Positions 48,001 through 58,959 of a stretch of DNA of 64,000 bases are shown here, in pieces. Under the pieces are notes generated by a model, which made no database searches, had not been told where the DNA came from, and saw only the letters and a program-made list of their open reading frames with translations. The stretch spans positions 46,954,367 through 47,018,366 of the forward strand of contig CM034237.1 of the NCBI GenBank assembly GCA_019916065.1. Reading direction: 5' to 3'. Numbering within the stretch: the stretch's first letter is position 1; each line of letters opens with the position of its first letter. Both the position numbers and the translations under genes were made by a program. Source of the stretch: Vitellaria paradoxa (taxonomy: Eukaryota > Streptophyta > Magnoliopsida > Ericales > Sapotaceae).

Positions 48001-51000
48001 CTTTCTTCTATTTTAACGAAATTATCTTTAAAGCTTAATGAGTTGAAGTGGTACATCTGCCATCTTATGCATAAACCATTAAAAATGCATAAATATCTTT
48101 GATCCCATCAAGAATGGCCCTGCTGATAATGTTTCTACACTTAAAATTCCATCATCTCTCACATTAGTCTTGGTTTCCAAAGAGTCAAAGACCATTTTAA
48201 GACAAACTAATTTTAACCGAGGAAGGTAATCCTTGACTGCTTAATTGCCAGAACACAGGTAAACCACCTGCCGTAGATTTGCTGCCTGAAGGATTAACCC
48301 GTAAAATCTTGGATCTCAAAAAAAAAAAAAAAAAATTATAGATTGAAGAAAGGTGGACAACCAATAAATTTTATTAACGTTCAAACCGTTCTCTCATTTT
48401 TACCATAAAGATGAACTGTTTATGTTGTATATTTTCCCACTTTATTGAATATGCTACATTATCTTCATCAAACAACTGAAGCATCAATTAATCTGCAGAT
48501 CAAAGTTATGAACCTAAATATCTCAAAAACTAACAGTTTCCTAATAATGTTCAAGATTCTGAATTATTTTAAAGGATTATGGAATCATGATGTGTGGTTC
48601 TTGTTTTTAAATCATGTTCTGCTTGTGAGTTTTCTAAACCCAATTTTTTTCTGGTGTTCAGAATTTTCCCAATACTGAATAATTCCTAAATAAAAAATGT
48701 CACCATGGATGCGAAGCAGTGGTTCTTGCTGCTCGTGCAGTTATGGTTGACTTATTACTCACACATAAGTGTATTTCAACAATGAAGTTTTGTAAATATT
48801 ATTGATGTTGATATAACGAAGACCAAAATTAATGCCAAATATTGACCCGTCATTGGATATGTTTTATCTAATCTCTGTCTATAGGAAATTTCATATCTCT
48901 GGTTATTAGGTAAACCATAAACATCATCCTTTATGAAGTTGTTTCTATTGATTAATGACCCTTAAGCAACAGTTATGTGGTCTAATTAGATCATGTTTTG
49001 GTCTTTCCGCTCTTCCTGAAGTTGGAAATCATTCCCTGGAATCAAAATTTTGTCAAATTTTGTGTTTATTACTAGGACAAACTAATTGTTTTTTTTTTTT
49101 TTTTTGGTTCCTTTCGATGTGTCAATATGCATGTAATTCACCAAATTTTTTCTTCTAGCGGTGAACTTTGATTCCAATTTTCATGTGGCATGTTCTCTTT
49201 CTGGCACTTTTTTATGGCAACATGCCACAATATTATTGTACGGTTGGAACAAAATGAGCTGTGAGTGTTAGTGTGATTGAACTGTTAGAATTTGTTTGCA
49301 TCAATATGTAAAATGCTAGCTTTTTATTCATCTCTTTATACATGCGGGTTCTATCTGGTGTCTTGCAAGTTGCCAACTTGCAAATTGGGTGAGAATGTAA
49401 TGATACAAGGGCAAGGTAGATAACTATTGGTGTCCCTTGATGTATTTGTTCTTTTTGGAAGCCAACGAAGAGCTATGGTACAATTTATGGGCAACACTCC
49501 ACAAGCAACATGAAGGGGCCAACCCAGCAATCTTAAAGGGTATTCCTCCTCCCACTTGAAAATATCTAAGATAGTTGGGCACTGGGAATGAAGTACTTGA
49601 AGAGTAGTTCGACAACATAATCCAAGCACCTCAAAGAAATTGTCATTTAAGAAGATCAACTTACAAATATTAGCTTGAATTTAATTGTAATATTCAATTG
49701 CAACCACATTCTCCTAAATATTCTAGTTGCTGTAATGCTGTGGTTGGAAGCTTGGAAGTTATGTTTTGGGTAAAATAACGTTGGTTGTTGAAGTGGATCC
49801 TTTGGTGCCAACCACACTCTTAAATATTTTGTTCGGATATTAAGGAGTTGTCAAATTTCAATTTTTGTTGTATTTTTAGATAATATACCACGTGGGAGCT
49901 TGCCATTCGTAGGTAGGTAGGCAAATATTATATATCATGTTGCCCAAAAACTCTCTAATGACATTGCCAAGCCATGAAGTATAATACTTTAAATTAAGTG
50001 CCGCACTTGTATCGGATACTCCGTGGATATGGATACGGCTAGATACGTATCAGATACGTCACGTGACATATTTTAATTTTTTATTTTAAATTTTACATAG
50101 GATACGGGTAGGATACAAGCAGGATACGGGAAGAATACGGCTGGGATACGGCAGGAGTCCAACTGCAATATTTTAAACCTCTTTTTGGGGGTAAAATTGA
50201 TATGATAAAAATTTTAGTAGGGATCAAACTGTAATTAACTATAATATAACTTAATAATTATTCTTATGTTTTGTTATACCTGGGACACACGAAGAGAAAA
50301 AAAAAATCTTAAACCTCGACGAATCTCGATGGCGCACGTTTGCTCGACTCGTCCCGGCGATTTTTGGCTATCTTTCGTTGCTTTCGCTACCACTTTCCTT
50401 TGTTTGTGCACAGTTTTCTCTTTATTTTTTTTAATTTAATTTTTGTTGTATTGATATTAGAATAGTGATATAAATTGAAAATATATGAATTTTAAAATTT
50501 AGAGATTATAGTTTTAAAACACAGATTGAAAATAAATTAAAAATTAAATCTATCTTTTTTATGGATTGAATGATGTTTTTCATGCTATATAATTGTTATT
50601 TATATAATGTCTAGTAGTATATAAATGCTATCTTTAAAAATATTTTAAATAAAATATATATATATAATTTTTTTTTACAGTATCTTCGTTGTACTTGCAT
50701 CCTTATTTTTTAAAAATTATCGTATCTTATATCCGTACTTATACCTATTCCTGTATTCGTGTACGTGCTTCTTAGTTGCCAAGTAATGTTTGATACATTA
50801 TGTTATTCTCAAATAATTGGGGATAATGACAGAAGAAGGACCGGGCATTATGAGGAATTTGTCAGCGAGTGATTGACTCAACTGCCATCGTAATGCAAAG
50901 TGGTATGGAGTTGGCCCTATCTGCGTCTATTTAATATCAAGTCAAATATTCACTGAGCAGGCACAAAGAGTGAGATCAGAAGCAGACATAGATGTAATGC

Positions 51001-51802
51001 CAAACAAAATATGTGTTAGAATGACTAGATTCTAATAGTGGCAATAGTCTTGTCTAGTCATGGTGATTGATTCTTGAACACTGTATAATCTACAGACAAG
51101 GCGTGATCAGGCCCCCATGGGGCGGGGCTTTTTTTTTTTTTTAATGTTGCTCAATTTGATGATTCGAATAGTTTGATTCTGGTGAGACTAATGTAATCCA
51201 ACCAGGTTTTCGTTCTTGGTTGGTATACAAACAGCAACAGACTTGCATACTCGAGATTAAAAACCTCCCTAGTGAGGTGCCTTCTTTATCACCTTGTCTG
51301 TTAGAATGAGTGTTAATTTGGGGCCCTTTGAATGTTTTATTTCCAACTACTCCTTTGACCTTCATTATAGTATTATGCCTTTGGTTGCATTTGGGTTAAT
51401 CTGTAAGATATTAGATATGATATAACACTAATCTTTTGTTGCACATGTGCTATCTTATTGGCATTTGCACTTGTACTTTTTTGTTTTCGGTTAACTATAA
51501 TTACACGTCTAAGAGTCAGATCTATTATTTCTCTTATTTAAGAACAGAAGGACATAAAAATTCTAGCAGAGAAATAAATAAAGTGAGTTATGTAGCAACT
51601 CTTCGAAGATCTTTTGTTTTTGCTATTTTTTAGGTAGCTGTTAATATTTTTCCTAAACCAATGGGTTATTTATTTTTTTTTTTTTCACAGGATTTAGTGC
51701 AGAACCACCCTTTGGAAGGGGCATTATTTGTGGATTCAGTTGGGGAGGACCATAACCATTCGCTTGAATTTACCAGAATGTTTTATCAATTTATGCAACA
51801 AG
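36032..51802 (+). CDS. Candidate small gene of unknown function, partial, with copia and LAZY1 inside its introns
   Basis: Tentative model. Exon 36032-36073 begins ATG and reads MEEPKPTLAFAVTA up to a GT (GTGTAG, a weak donor). Exon 42218-42358, after a good acceptor (TTTCAATTTCAG), begins VLLTAALSIHFV, contains a Cys-rich run (SCACASCGSRLCC) and ends LLGR before GTATTT. Exon 51691-51802 follows a 15-T acceptor (CACAG), reads DLVQNHPLEGALFVDSVGED and on to MQQ, and ends before GTTAGC. All three junctions are phase 0 where they meet, and joining the first two creates a continuous hydrophobic segment, as in a signal anchor. The copia element lies in the first intron; LAZY1 would lie, on the opposite strand, in the second (9.3 kb). 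I do not recognise the family and found no convincing last exon. The third exon may belong to a different gene. Confidence 0.35.
36194..36198. repeat. Left target-site duplication of the copia element
   Basis: CATCT immediately precedes the 5' LTR and recurs at 42077-42081 right after the 3' LTR, the 5-bp duplication made by LTR-retrotransposon integrase. Confidence 0.9.
36199..36572 (+). repeat. 5' LTR of the copia element
   Basis: Starts TGTTAGGTCC and ends CCTAATA where the partner LTR ends CCTAACA, so the terminal CA has become TA. Contains a GA-rich AGAGAGAGAGAGAAAGG block. Relative to the 3' LTR it has about 35 extra A/T bases near 36250-36290. Confidence 0.9.
36575..36590 (+). promoter_or_regulatory. 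Primer binding site of the copia element
   Basis: GTGATATCAGAATCGG follows the 5' LTR by two bases and resembles the initiator-methionine tRNA site TGGTATCAGAGC with substitutions. Confidence 0.6.
36840..36975 (+). repeat. tRNA-related SINE-like fragment in the copia leader
   Basis: CCAATTGGTTCTACACCCC (box A-like) followed about 35 bases on by GTGTTCGAATCCC at 36921-36933 (box B). The body does not fold as a complete tRNA and no CCA-type acceptor stem is evident, so a nested SINE fragment or captured tRNA-like sequence is more likely than a tRNA gene. Confidence 0.4.
37278..37437 (+). repeat. Perfect tandem duplication, 80-bp unit, in the copia leader
   Basis: Units 37278-37357 and 37358-37437 start CAGGGCATTTGACTGTGC and differ at a single base (TTTTTTG versus TTTTCTG). 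The near identity shows a late event relative to the decay of the coding region. Confidence 0.9.
37686..38402 (+). pseudogene. gag: copia gag, N-terminal part
   Basis: A 238-codon frame from ATG with the copia gag (UBN2/Retrotran_gag) signature: LNSSNYPIWKPLIEDLLYC near the start, then AYEIWKKLENMYE, MSEHMSNFQSLMNQ and LLIDTLPDSWETLVVSLSN. It ends in a basic Arg/Ser/Lys tract and stops at 38400-38402; the nucleocapsid zinc knuckle lies downstream in another frame, so a frameshift has occurred around 38230-38400. Nearest translated neighbours are the pol fragments listed below. Confidence 0.88.
38403..41640 (+). pseudogene. pol: copia pol remnant: zinc knuckle, protease, integrase, reverse transcriptase, RNase H
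   Basis: Frame pieces in order: a zinc knuckle (YHCGEEGHMKRNYW, 38417-38460) with its first and third cysteines replaced; protease VDTAASFHA near 38600; integrase zinc region LWHRRLAHMSEKG near 38980; integrase core with YSDVCG and LQTDNGGEY near 39160-39370, whose third acidic residue is replaced (NGIAKRKN where the family has Glu); reverse transcriptase with WIYKLKKD, an in-frame TAG at 40443, and the catalytic YVDD at 40707-40718; RNase H GYTDAYMAGD and LSTTEAEYI near 41170-41320. Stops or frame changes occur near 39150, 39628, 39923, 40443, 40983 and 41349. Not functional. Confidence 0.9.
41663..41676 (+). promoter_or_regulatory. Polypurine tract of the copia element
   Basis: CGGAGGGGGAGATT directly precedes the 3' LTR and would prime plus-strand synthesis. 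Confidence 0.75.
41677..42076 (+). repeat. 3' LTR of the copia element
   Basis: Starts TGTTGGGTCC and ends CCTAACA. It has a local tandem duplication of about 45 bases around TTATTTGTATTCCCATCA (41886-41975) that the 5' LTR lacks. Followed by CATCT at 42077-42081. Confidence 0.92.
42604..44274. other. Gene-free interval with repeat copies
   Basis: No coding region is recognised in the sense I can support. About 42830-43255 contains three diverged copies of a unit of roughly 125-140 bases (GGGGCAAAA...AAAAATATCTCAAAAATTATA...TATTTTTTA(A/C)A(A/G)AAA). A MITE copy lies at 43412-43553, and a G-rich stretch follows a T17 run at about 43588-43632. Confidence 0.5.
43412..43553. mobile_element. MITE copy with GTTTGGAGT / ACTCCAAAC ends
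   Basis: AATGTTTGGAGTTA at the left and AACTCCAAACACACC at the right form inverted ends around a 110-bp A/T-rich core with AATACGAATTACAAGAC. The core is the inverse of that at 18058-18204. Confidence 0.55.
44275..47709 (-). CDS. LAZY1: LAZY1 (IGT family, shoot gravitropism); reading frame disrupted in this sequence
   Basis: LAZY1 controls polar auxin transport during shoot gravitropism and so branch angle. Exons on the minus strand: 47709-47704 (MK), 47609-47549 (FLGWMHRKFRSSEPLKEFAI), 47038-46236, 44984-44670, 44321-44275. The large exon holds ELFHGFLSIGTLGS, the invariant TEKETEVTENDLKLINDELE-like stretch, LFGSAIELSETTVAKKERRT and HLMKKMLKK. Exon 4 carries QRKVHPESS and GNREYWIKTDAD; exon 5 adds YLVLEL, the conserved C-terminus. 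Ignoring a 35-bp insertion, exon lengths total 1197 nt, exactly 399 codons. Departures: donor of intron 2 reads GGAAGT; the insertion at 44826-44860 shifts frame and brings an early stop; after YLVLEL nine further codons precede TGA. Identity is firm; function in this genome is doubtful. Another full copy may exist elsewhere. Confidence 0.88.
44812..44860 (-). repeat. 14-bp direct repeat flanking a short A-tailed insert in LAZY1 exon 4
   Basis: GAATGCTTGGAGAT (minus strand) occurs at 44860-44847 and again at 44825-44812. Between them are 21 bases, ACTTACCAAAG followed by ten A. Direct repeat plus terminal A-tract has the form of a severely 5'-truncated retroposed insertion with target-site duplication. 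Net gain is 35 bases. Confidence 0.85.
45633..46050. mobile_element. GAAGCA-ended transposon fragment in LAZY1 intron 3
   Basis: GAAGCATGGATATAGATATC near 45640 is inverted as ...CCATGGTTCATGAGTTTGGTGCTTC near 46022-46048. The repeated GGATAT/GATACG words match the element at about 49998-50772, indicating the same family. Target duplication not resolved. Confidence 0.45.
47710..48180. promoter_or_regulatory. LAZY1 upstream region with a long inverted repeat
   Basis: The region directly upstream (higher coordinates) of the LAZY1 ATG. It contains a 31-bp perfect inverted repeat with arms at 47925-47955 and 48141-48171. No confident TATA box is called. Confidence 0.35.
47925..48171. repeat. 31-bp perfect inverted repeat, 185-bp loop
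   Basis: The left arm begins AAGACTAATGTGAGAGATGA (47925-47955) and the right arm (48141-48171) is its exact reverse complement. A transcript through it would form a 31-bp perfect stem. It could be a MITE's ends or a small-RNA source. Confidence 0.85.
48180..51690. other. Gene-free interval
   Basis: No supported coding region. It contains the GATACG-rich element at about 49998-50772, a T18 run near 49089, and unassigned AT-rich sequence. Short open frames near 48445, 48955 and 49351 (minus) have no family features. Confidence 0.5.
49998..50772. mobile_element. GATACG-rich inverted-end element, about 775 bp
   Basis: Left end AAGTGCCGCACTTGTATCGGATAC; right end GTATTCGTGTACGTGCTTCTTAG. Inverted they align as AAG-GC-CG-AC with GTAC/ATAC words. 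Internal GGATACGGG(A/T)AGGATAC repeats lie near 50100-50150. Non-coding; superfamily uncertain. Confidence 0.45.
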
Positions 51803-52533
51803 GTTAGCACTTTTTCCCCTTTTTTCTTCTTCTTTCTCTTTTTTTCAATAAGCAGTTCATATCAAATCTTATTATAACATGTTTATATTGCCATTTGGAC
51901 TGGAATAGGAAAAATATCAGCGTATAATGTGTGTTATGTGGTTATTTTGGTACGGAAAAATAATATCAAATTATAGCCGGTGAGTTAGAGATGAGCGGAT
52001 GTAGCCTTGAGCTCCTCCGAGCTGTAGTCCCGTAGTTTGGCCAAAAAAATAATTTTTTAGTTTAAAATTTTTTCAAATTTAGTCTACCCTAAATTTTTGT
52101 AGTTTAGCCTATCGTTAAATCTGTTGCTCACCCCAAATTGTTATAATTCAATTCATTCTATTTTTAAATCATTTGTTTAGCTGAGAAGAATCCCAAATCT
52201 TGGGTTAGCCCCTAGTTAGAGATTAGGGTGATTTTAAACTTATTGCCTAAGTTAGAGTTTTTTTTGTTTTTGACAGAGAAGAAAAATATCAAATTATAGT
52301 TAGTAACAGTTTAGGATAACTCAAATCCACAACCAAAGTTTCTGGGTGAGTTACTTTTTCTCTCTTGAGCTGACCCATTGAGACACCAACCGGTATTTTT
52401 TAATTAGCCTAGACGTAGAGTGCTTATAGTTTTATCGGCTTTAGCTTGAACCAAGTTCAAAGAATTAAGGAGTTTAAAAATATGTTCACTCTTTGTATTT
52501 TTGTCTAACAAAATCAATCTAATAAATCATTAA

Positions 52534-52669
52534 GTGGTGTTTGGCACGATGAAAAATACTGAAAATATCTGAAAATCTCTTAAAGTTATTTATTTTTCAT
52601 CTCACTTCACGAATTATAAATTCACAAATTATCTAAAATTATTCACTTTTTGTTACTCCAAACGTCCCA
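52534..52669. mobile_element. Tourist-like MITE, 136 bp, TAA target duplication
   Basis: GTGGTGTTTGGCAC at the left and GTTACTCCAAACGTCCCA at the right, with TAA on both sides (52531-52533, 52670-52672). The core (AGTTATTTATTTTTCATCTCAC, CACGAATTATAAATTCACA) is shared with about 4446-4611, 14165-14292 and 15335-15462. Confidence 0.6.
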
Positions 52670-53391
52670 TAAATCAACATATATATATATATATATATAT
52701 ATACATTGAATTAGGGGTATCTTACATGGACTTGAAGTTTAATGAAACCATACAAAGTTTCTTTTTTGCTACCTTTACTTTTTAAATTGTGTTATAAATT
52801 TCCCTTCCGGGACTAATGGACGATGCATTTAGAAAATTTTAAATAAAAAAACATTTGATTATTTGGTCATAAAAAGGAAGATATTTCACCGTTAAAATTA
52901 TATTGAGTGATTTTACCAATATTGGGTCAATACTAAGATATTCTGAAAATGATTCGAATAGATTTAACCAATTCAATATTCTTAAATAATCTTCAATTAT
53001 AAATTTATAAGCTCAATTACATAATTGAATTGTATTTCATTGTACATTTGAAATATCATAATCTACATATTTTGAACGGTGATTTAGATATTCTAAAAAC
53101 TCAATTGTACAATTAAACAGTCAAAATAACTCAAAATTATTAAAAAAACACATTAGCAAATCAGGAGAATCAAGACACGTTATAACAGAATTTGTGATAA
53201 AATGTAAAAAGTATAGTAAGTATAATTTTTAAATCCGTGAGATTATTTGGTGTATTTCATTAAATGTTCGCGGTAATTAATATAATTTATCCTTGAAGTA
53301 AAATAGCTTTTTTGGCCTTTTTGCAACCTTATCCAAGTCACTGTCAAGTCTAGGATCCTTTCTTTCTGTGTATGTTTTAAATAAGTAACTA

Positions 53392-53918
53392 AGGACGTGT
53401 TTAAAGTGATAAAAAGTGAGATAAAATATAGTTTGAGAAAATTTTTTGTGTTTGGTATACACATCTCAAACTGCGTTTTTTGGAGATGAATAGTAAGATT
53501 CTAACTCCAATAGTTTGGATTTCCGTTTAGATAGATTCAAAATTTTGGACAGTCATGATTTCTTTGCATTACAATCCATCCAAACGGATTGTAGAAATCG
53601 TTTGACGGAAGTTGACCGCGCGAATTCGTCGAAATAGATTCTACAATTCGTCGGAATGGTTTCTACTACTCCAAAAAAAAAGTCAAAGTAAGTGTCATGC
53701 GGTAGTTTAGGAGTGCATGGTGAGAATAGCGAAAAAATTTTTATTATTTGATTAATCAAATTTTAGTTATTAACTTTTTTTGAAAGGTATTGAACTTCTT
53801 TTGAACTTTGAAAAGATAAGAATGTGTAAAAATGTATAAAGATTTTCAAAAATTAAGAGAAATTTTTTAAAATTTTTAGAAAATTTCACTAAAATTTGGT
53901 GCATCAAACGCACCCCAT
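53392..53918. mobile_element. MITE-like element, about 525 bp
   Basis: GGACGTGTTTAAAGTG at the left and GGTGCATCAAACGCACCCC at the right. Internal words such as CCAAACGGATTGTAGAAATCG recall those at 15040-15190, so it may be a second copy of the 14850-15330 type. Confidence 0.4.
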
Positions 53919-56344
53919 TGGGGCAAATCCAATCAACTCAATTTAAGATGAAAAACATTTCTCTATTAGTATCAAATGATTATCCATTAAGCGAGAGAAA
54001 TCCTAATTAAATACTTTTATGCACACATTTTCTAATTGATCTATACCATGTTCTATTCTCATAAGATAATACACATTAGCTAATGGGTCATTAGGTGCTA
54101 CATCTTTGCCTTATACCCATTATCTCAAGTTCTGGATCGAACTAATCCATTGACACAGATAGTTCATGAGAGAAAATTAAGTTATTTGGGCCCTAGAAGA
54201 TTGTCAGTGTTTGAGGAATTTTTAGTGCCCCCTTGCCTTGAGACCCTCTCTCTCACCTCTGCGCTAAGAATCACCGGAAAATGCATGTAAAACAGCAAAA
54301 ATGAGAAAAGATTGGCCGAGGTAGGCTCCCGGCCAAAAACACTCCGACGATCAAGTTAGTCCTTTTGTATGAATTGATAACTTTAGAGAAAGAAAATAAT
54401 AAGAAGAAGACTAGAGAGAGAGAGAGCCAAAAAAACCCTTCCCTTGTCTTCATTTTCGATATTTATAGGTGGAGTGTCTGTCTTAATTTCTGCTAATTTG
54501 ATCGTTACTTTACTTTGATATGACTTAAAGTGGAGGTGGGTGATTAACATTAAATGCTTGATGATGTAAGCTTTGGAAGCCGCGTAGGGGTGGCTTTGTT
54601 GTACACACTCTGCAGGCCTTTCTTCTTGTACAACGTAACTAGTAAACTATTTAGTCTCTAATTTAACCGGAATATACCCCTGATTGGGGATGCAATTTAT
54701 GGCCGACGGATTACTCTTTTGATCGAGCAAGATATTTTTATGCCACATAGTCAGTGTGTTTAAATATTTCTTAATCTATTTCATATATATCGTGTTTCAA
54801 ATATTAGAATAAATATCCAACGGAGTAGAACCGTCTCTAAATAAAAGTCCTTCAAACACAAATCGTCTGGTAAAATTGCTAATGGTAACTAGCCACTTTT
54901 GTATGAAAGGTAATGGTAACTAGCCACACGCTCAAAATGTAAGGCCAAATCTCATGAAAACATTACAAGTCAGGGCGGCAAACCTGCAAAATTTTTGTCA
55001 GCGATAGTGAAAACAAAACACACGAAAGACATCCGTTCCTTTGTCATTCAAGTCTTTTCCAGTCTCCATGCAGTGATAAGGCCCGTGTGCGGCTCACTGA
55101 TGGGACATGGGGCAGGACATTCATCATCTCGGAATTTGTCAGCCTGAAGAACTTTTCTTTTTTTTTTTTTCAAAAAATCAAATTAGTTAAGTTTTTCAGG
55201 CAGTAAAATTAATTAAATTTAACGATCAAAATGGTCAGTGTAATTTTTTTTAAAACAAAAATTAGTTAAAACTTTTTAGGCACTTAAATGAATTAAAGTT
55301 AACGATTGAAATGATTAATGTCGTTAAAATAACATCGGCGCCAAAGTTAGCCACCTCTCATTTACATTCTATTTGGAAACACTTTTTTATTATAATTGAT
55401 TTGATTTTAAAATAAAGAATTGATTTGATTTGATTTGAATTAATTTAGTAAGTAAAATTTTGTATTTGAAATACATTTTGATTATATTAATAAGAAATAA
55501 AAAATATGATAAATATGATATATATAAGGATAAATTTGTCTACTTATTTAGATGACTTGAGAAAATAATGAATTTTTATCAAATTTTATTGTTTTGAATT
55601 GAATTTCAAATAATATAGAAATTTTAAATTTTAAGCTATGAAATAAAAACAAATTCAACTCATAAAATTTTATTTTAATTCTAAATATAAAAATTATAAG
55701 AATTCTCATCAAATTAAATCAAATTTCATCAAATCTATCATTTTAAAATGGAGTGTAACACTTATTGTAATGACCCTACACTTGTCTATTTTTAACACAC
55801 AATTAACGATTTAAAATTAAAAAATTCAAATGGTGGTAAATGAAGTTAATTGATTTTTTTTTTTTTTAGAAAAAAAGAAGACAACTATCTTTTTCCCTAT
55901 GCGTACAATTTTTTATCTAGATATAATGTTTTGTATTTTTTTTAATAAATAAATATACCTAGAAGTTACCAAATACAAAAAAATTAAATTTTGATTAAAA
56001 CAAACATGTAAAATATAGATAGGCCAAAATTCATAGCTATTCCTTTCCGAACCACTATTTTAGCAAGTTTTTGTGCCATAGATAATAAGGATTCTAGAAA
56101 CTCAAGTCACAATTCCTACTTCCCAATTACAGGAAAAAGAAAATATTCTTGTTAGTCAAAAAAAAAAAAAAATGACATTCAGCTAAGGTTGTAAATTTCA
56201 GTATACCCAAATAATTTTAAATAAATCCAAATTAATTGCAGTAAATGCAAATTAAATAAATTTGAGTGTTGAAAAGACAACAAGGTTGAAAACTAATTAA
56301 AAGAGGGCATGACCATTCCTATTTCACAACCAAGTTTTACTTCG

Positions 56345-56640
56345 GCAATGTTTTGAATCTTCTGGGATCAGGATGAAGCCCGCAGCCGCTATCCGAGAGT
56401 GCACATTGGGTGAAACCCATCCCGTAAACCAAGTCAACAATGGCCCACGAGATGGTAAATCAGTCAGGGTAAGCTCTGGCTGACCGGCTCGACCGAGGGG
56501 GTTGTTAGAAGTCCACCGAAACAGTAACCTGCCCCTCCCCGAAGGGAGAGTCGAACTTGGGACCTCACGCGACCCAAGTCTTCAGGCACTCCCGAACCCT
56601 GACTCGACCACCCCCGAAGGGGCGCAATGTTTTGAATCTT
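56345..56640 (-). mobile_element. tRNA-derived SINE, copy 1, with 17-bp target duplication
   Basis: GCAATGTTTTGAATCTT flanks it exactly at 56345-56361 and 56624-56640. The 262-bp body is on the minus strand: it opens GCCCCTTCGGGGGTGG, has a box A-like GGTCGAGTCAGGG and box B-like AGTTCGACTCTC about 60 bases on, and ends with GGGTTTCACCCAATGTGCAC, GGATAGCGGCTGCGGGCTTC, then ATCCTGATCCCAG without a poly(A) or poly(T) tail. Same family as 63204-63464. Confidence 0.85.
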
Positions 56641-58924
56641 GAGATTATTTTGATCACATATATTTTTTTTAACAATAATTATTTACTTAGGAGAAGGCAA
56701 AACTTTACCATCACCTATGAAGTTTTGAAAAAGAATTTCTCCTACATCCACTAGCATAAATTTATTGTGTTATATATTTTACGTTTATTGATATAATTGA
56801 CATAAGTATTTGATGGTGTGATCGTGCAATACTTTTAAAGGTGAGTCTATTTGCACTTTACTAATGATTTTTTCACTTCATTTTAGTTTTTTATTAAATA
56901 AAATTACACAACAATCGTCATTTTTTCACTAAGATATTTTGTATAATTTTAATATCATAAATATTTTTCTATTAAAATTGAATTCATATTAACTTGAAAA
57001 TGTAAGGGGGTGTACTAAAATTTATTTGTGGATTACAAATAAGCATATCTTTTAATCAATTACTTTTTAAATTAATTACCTAATAAAAATTAAAATAAAT
57101 ACATTATTATATTTTTTTGTCGATAATAAATTAATGTGAGTAAAAATATAATTTTTAATTGAATGAGAGTTAATTATCAATAGAAAAGATAGTCTTGAAA
57201 GTTGATATAAATTAGGTTCTTGTAAAAAGTTATTTGTGGTATTAAAATAATATAATTTTATTTAATAAAAAAGTAAAATAGAGTATAAGAATAAAGTATG
57301 CTTGATTCAATTTTTATCTGTTAATTTTTTCACAATTTTGAAAAATTTGACGTTAATGTTATATTAAATTTAAAAAAAATAAAAATATTTTTATTTTTTC
57401 ACTTTTGAAAGGGACACCAACCTCCTCCTTACGTCCGCCAGCGCCAGCAAAATATAGCCCAAGGCAGCCATTTTCTTCCCTGCATGTGTAGCATTTGAAA
57501 TTCAAATTTGACCAGTGGATGGGGCTTTTTTTTTTTGGGCCAATTGGTATCTCTGTTGTGGTCTGTGGAGGGGACCACGAGAGTGACAAATTTATCTGTC
57601 ATAACTATATATAACCAAATATATATATATATATATATATGAAGAAAATATTCAAGAATGCTGTGAAATTCTTGTCAATCAATTCCATTAACACTTTGTT
57701 TGTAATAGTAGATTTGATAAAATTTGATTTCATTTAATAAGAACTTTAATTAATTCTTATGTTTGAAATTAAAATAAAATTTTCGTGAGTAAAATTTAAT
57801 TTGATTTTTGTAATTTAAATTTTAAAATTTCTATAGAATTTAAAATTCAATTCAAAATAATAGGAGTCGATAAGAATTTATTATTTTCTTTAAATAATTT
57901 AAGTAAACAGACGAATTTATCCTAGTAGACAAATTTATCCTCTTGTGTTATATTTACTATATTTTTTACTTTTTATTTACATGGTCAAATTTGATATTTC
58001 ACTTAAATTAATCTAATTTTAAATTTAAGATGTATTGTAAATATAAAATTTTATTTATCAAATCAAATTAAATTAATTCTTTAGTTTAAAATGAAATCAA
58101 TTCTTACGTTGGGAATGATTCCAAGCAATTGTAAATGGGAATGACGTGGAAATTTATGGATGCTTTGTATTGAAATTGCGGTATCATATTATACTAATCC
58201 CCGATTTTTTGGTGTTTGGTTGTATAAAACATTGTCGCACAATTGTTATTTTATAAATACTACATTAATTTATTCTGGTATAGTTTTATCTCATTTTAAT
58301 ATAATAAAAATAATATTGTGCAATTAGAAATTTTAATTAAAATGATGCATTTTATTTGTGAGTTAATAATTTTTAAATAAATAATTTATTAAAGCAATAT
58401 TTTGTCATAACTATATCATCATCGCACCATTCTGTACGAAACTCCTTGCTAAAAAAATTTGGTATTTCTGCATTTGAATTAATTAGTTTCATTGCTACTT
58501 CGGAGTTCGGGCCCGCTTGAAACTCAAATAACAAGAATTTTTAGTATCTTTTATTTTTTAACGTTTAACATTGTATCCAAATTTGTTAAATTTTTTTTTA
58601 TTTTCTTAGTAAAAAAATTAAAAATTATTAAAAATTTTATCAAATTTATAACAAACGATCAAATGTTTTTAAAAAAATTTTAAATTTCTACCAAACACAA
58701 AAAATTAAAGAATTACTAAAAATTTAACTTCTAAACAAACCCGTCACCGTAATTAAACTTTATGAACACTTTTTGCTTCTGAAACAATATTTTCTAAGCA
58801 ATAAAAAGTTGTTCTATAATGGGTTTTTACGAAACTATTAAACAATAGTACAACCATAATGCCACGGTGATATTATTATAAGAGTAATATTACATTATTA
58901 AAAAGATTTATCTAAAAATTTACA

Positions 58925-58927
<3 letters not shown>

Positions 58928-58956
<29 letters not shown>
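58928..58956. repeat. TA microsatellite
   Basis: About 14 TA units following AAAAA. Similar runs lie at 16681-16700 and 52680-52702. Confidence 0.8.

Positions 58957-58959
<3 letters not shown>

Noticed and set aside
49351..49659. 102-codon minus-strand frame
   Set aside because: No recognisable domain, initiation context or exon signals; indistinguishable from chance.
51975..52035. Possible last exon after 51802 (A GELEMSGCSLELLRAVVP then stop)
   Set aside because: The phase fits, but the surrounding text reads like repeat sequence (repeated 'all-C-rich, TTTAGTCTACCCTAAATTTTT' units), so chance is likely.
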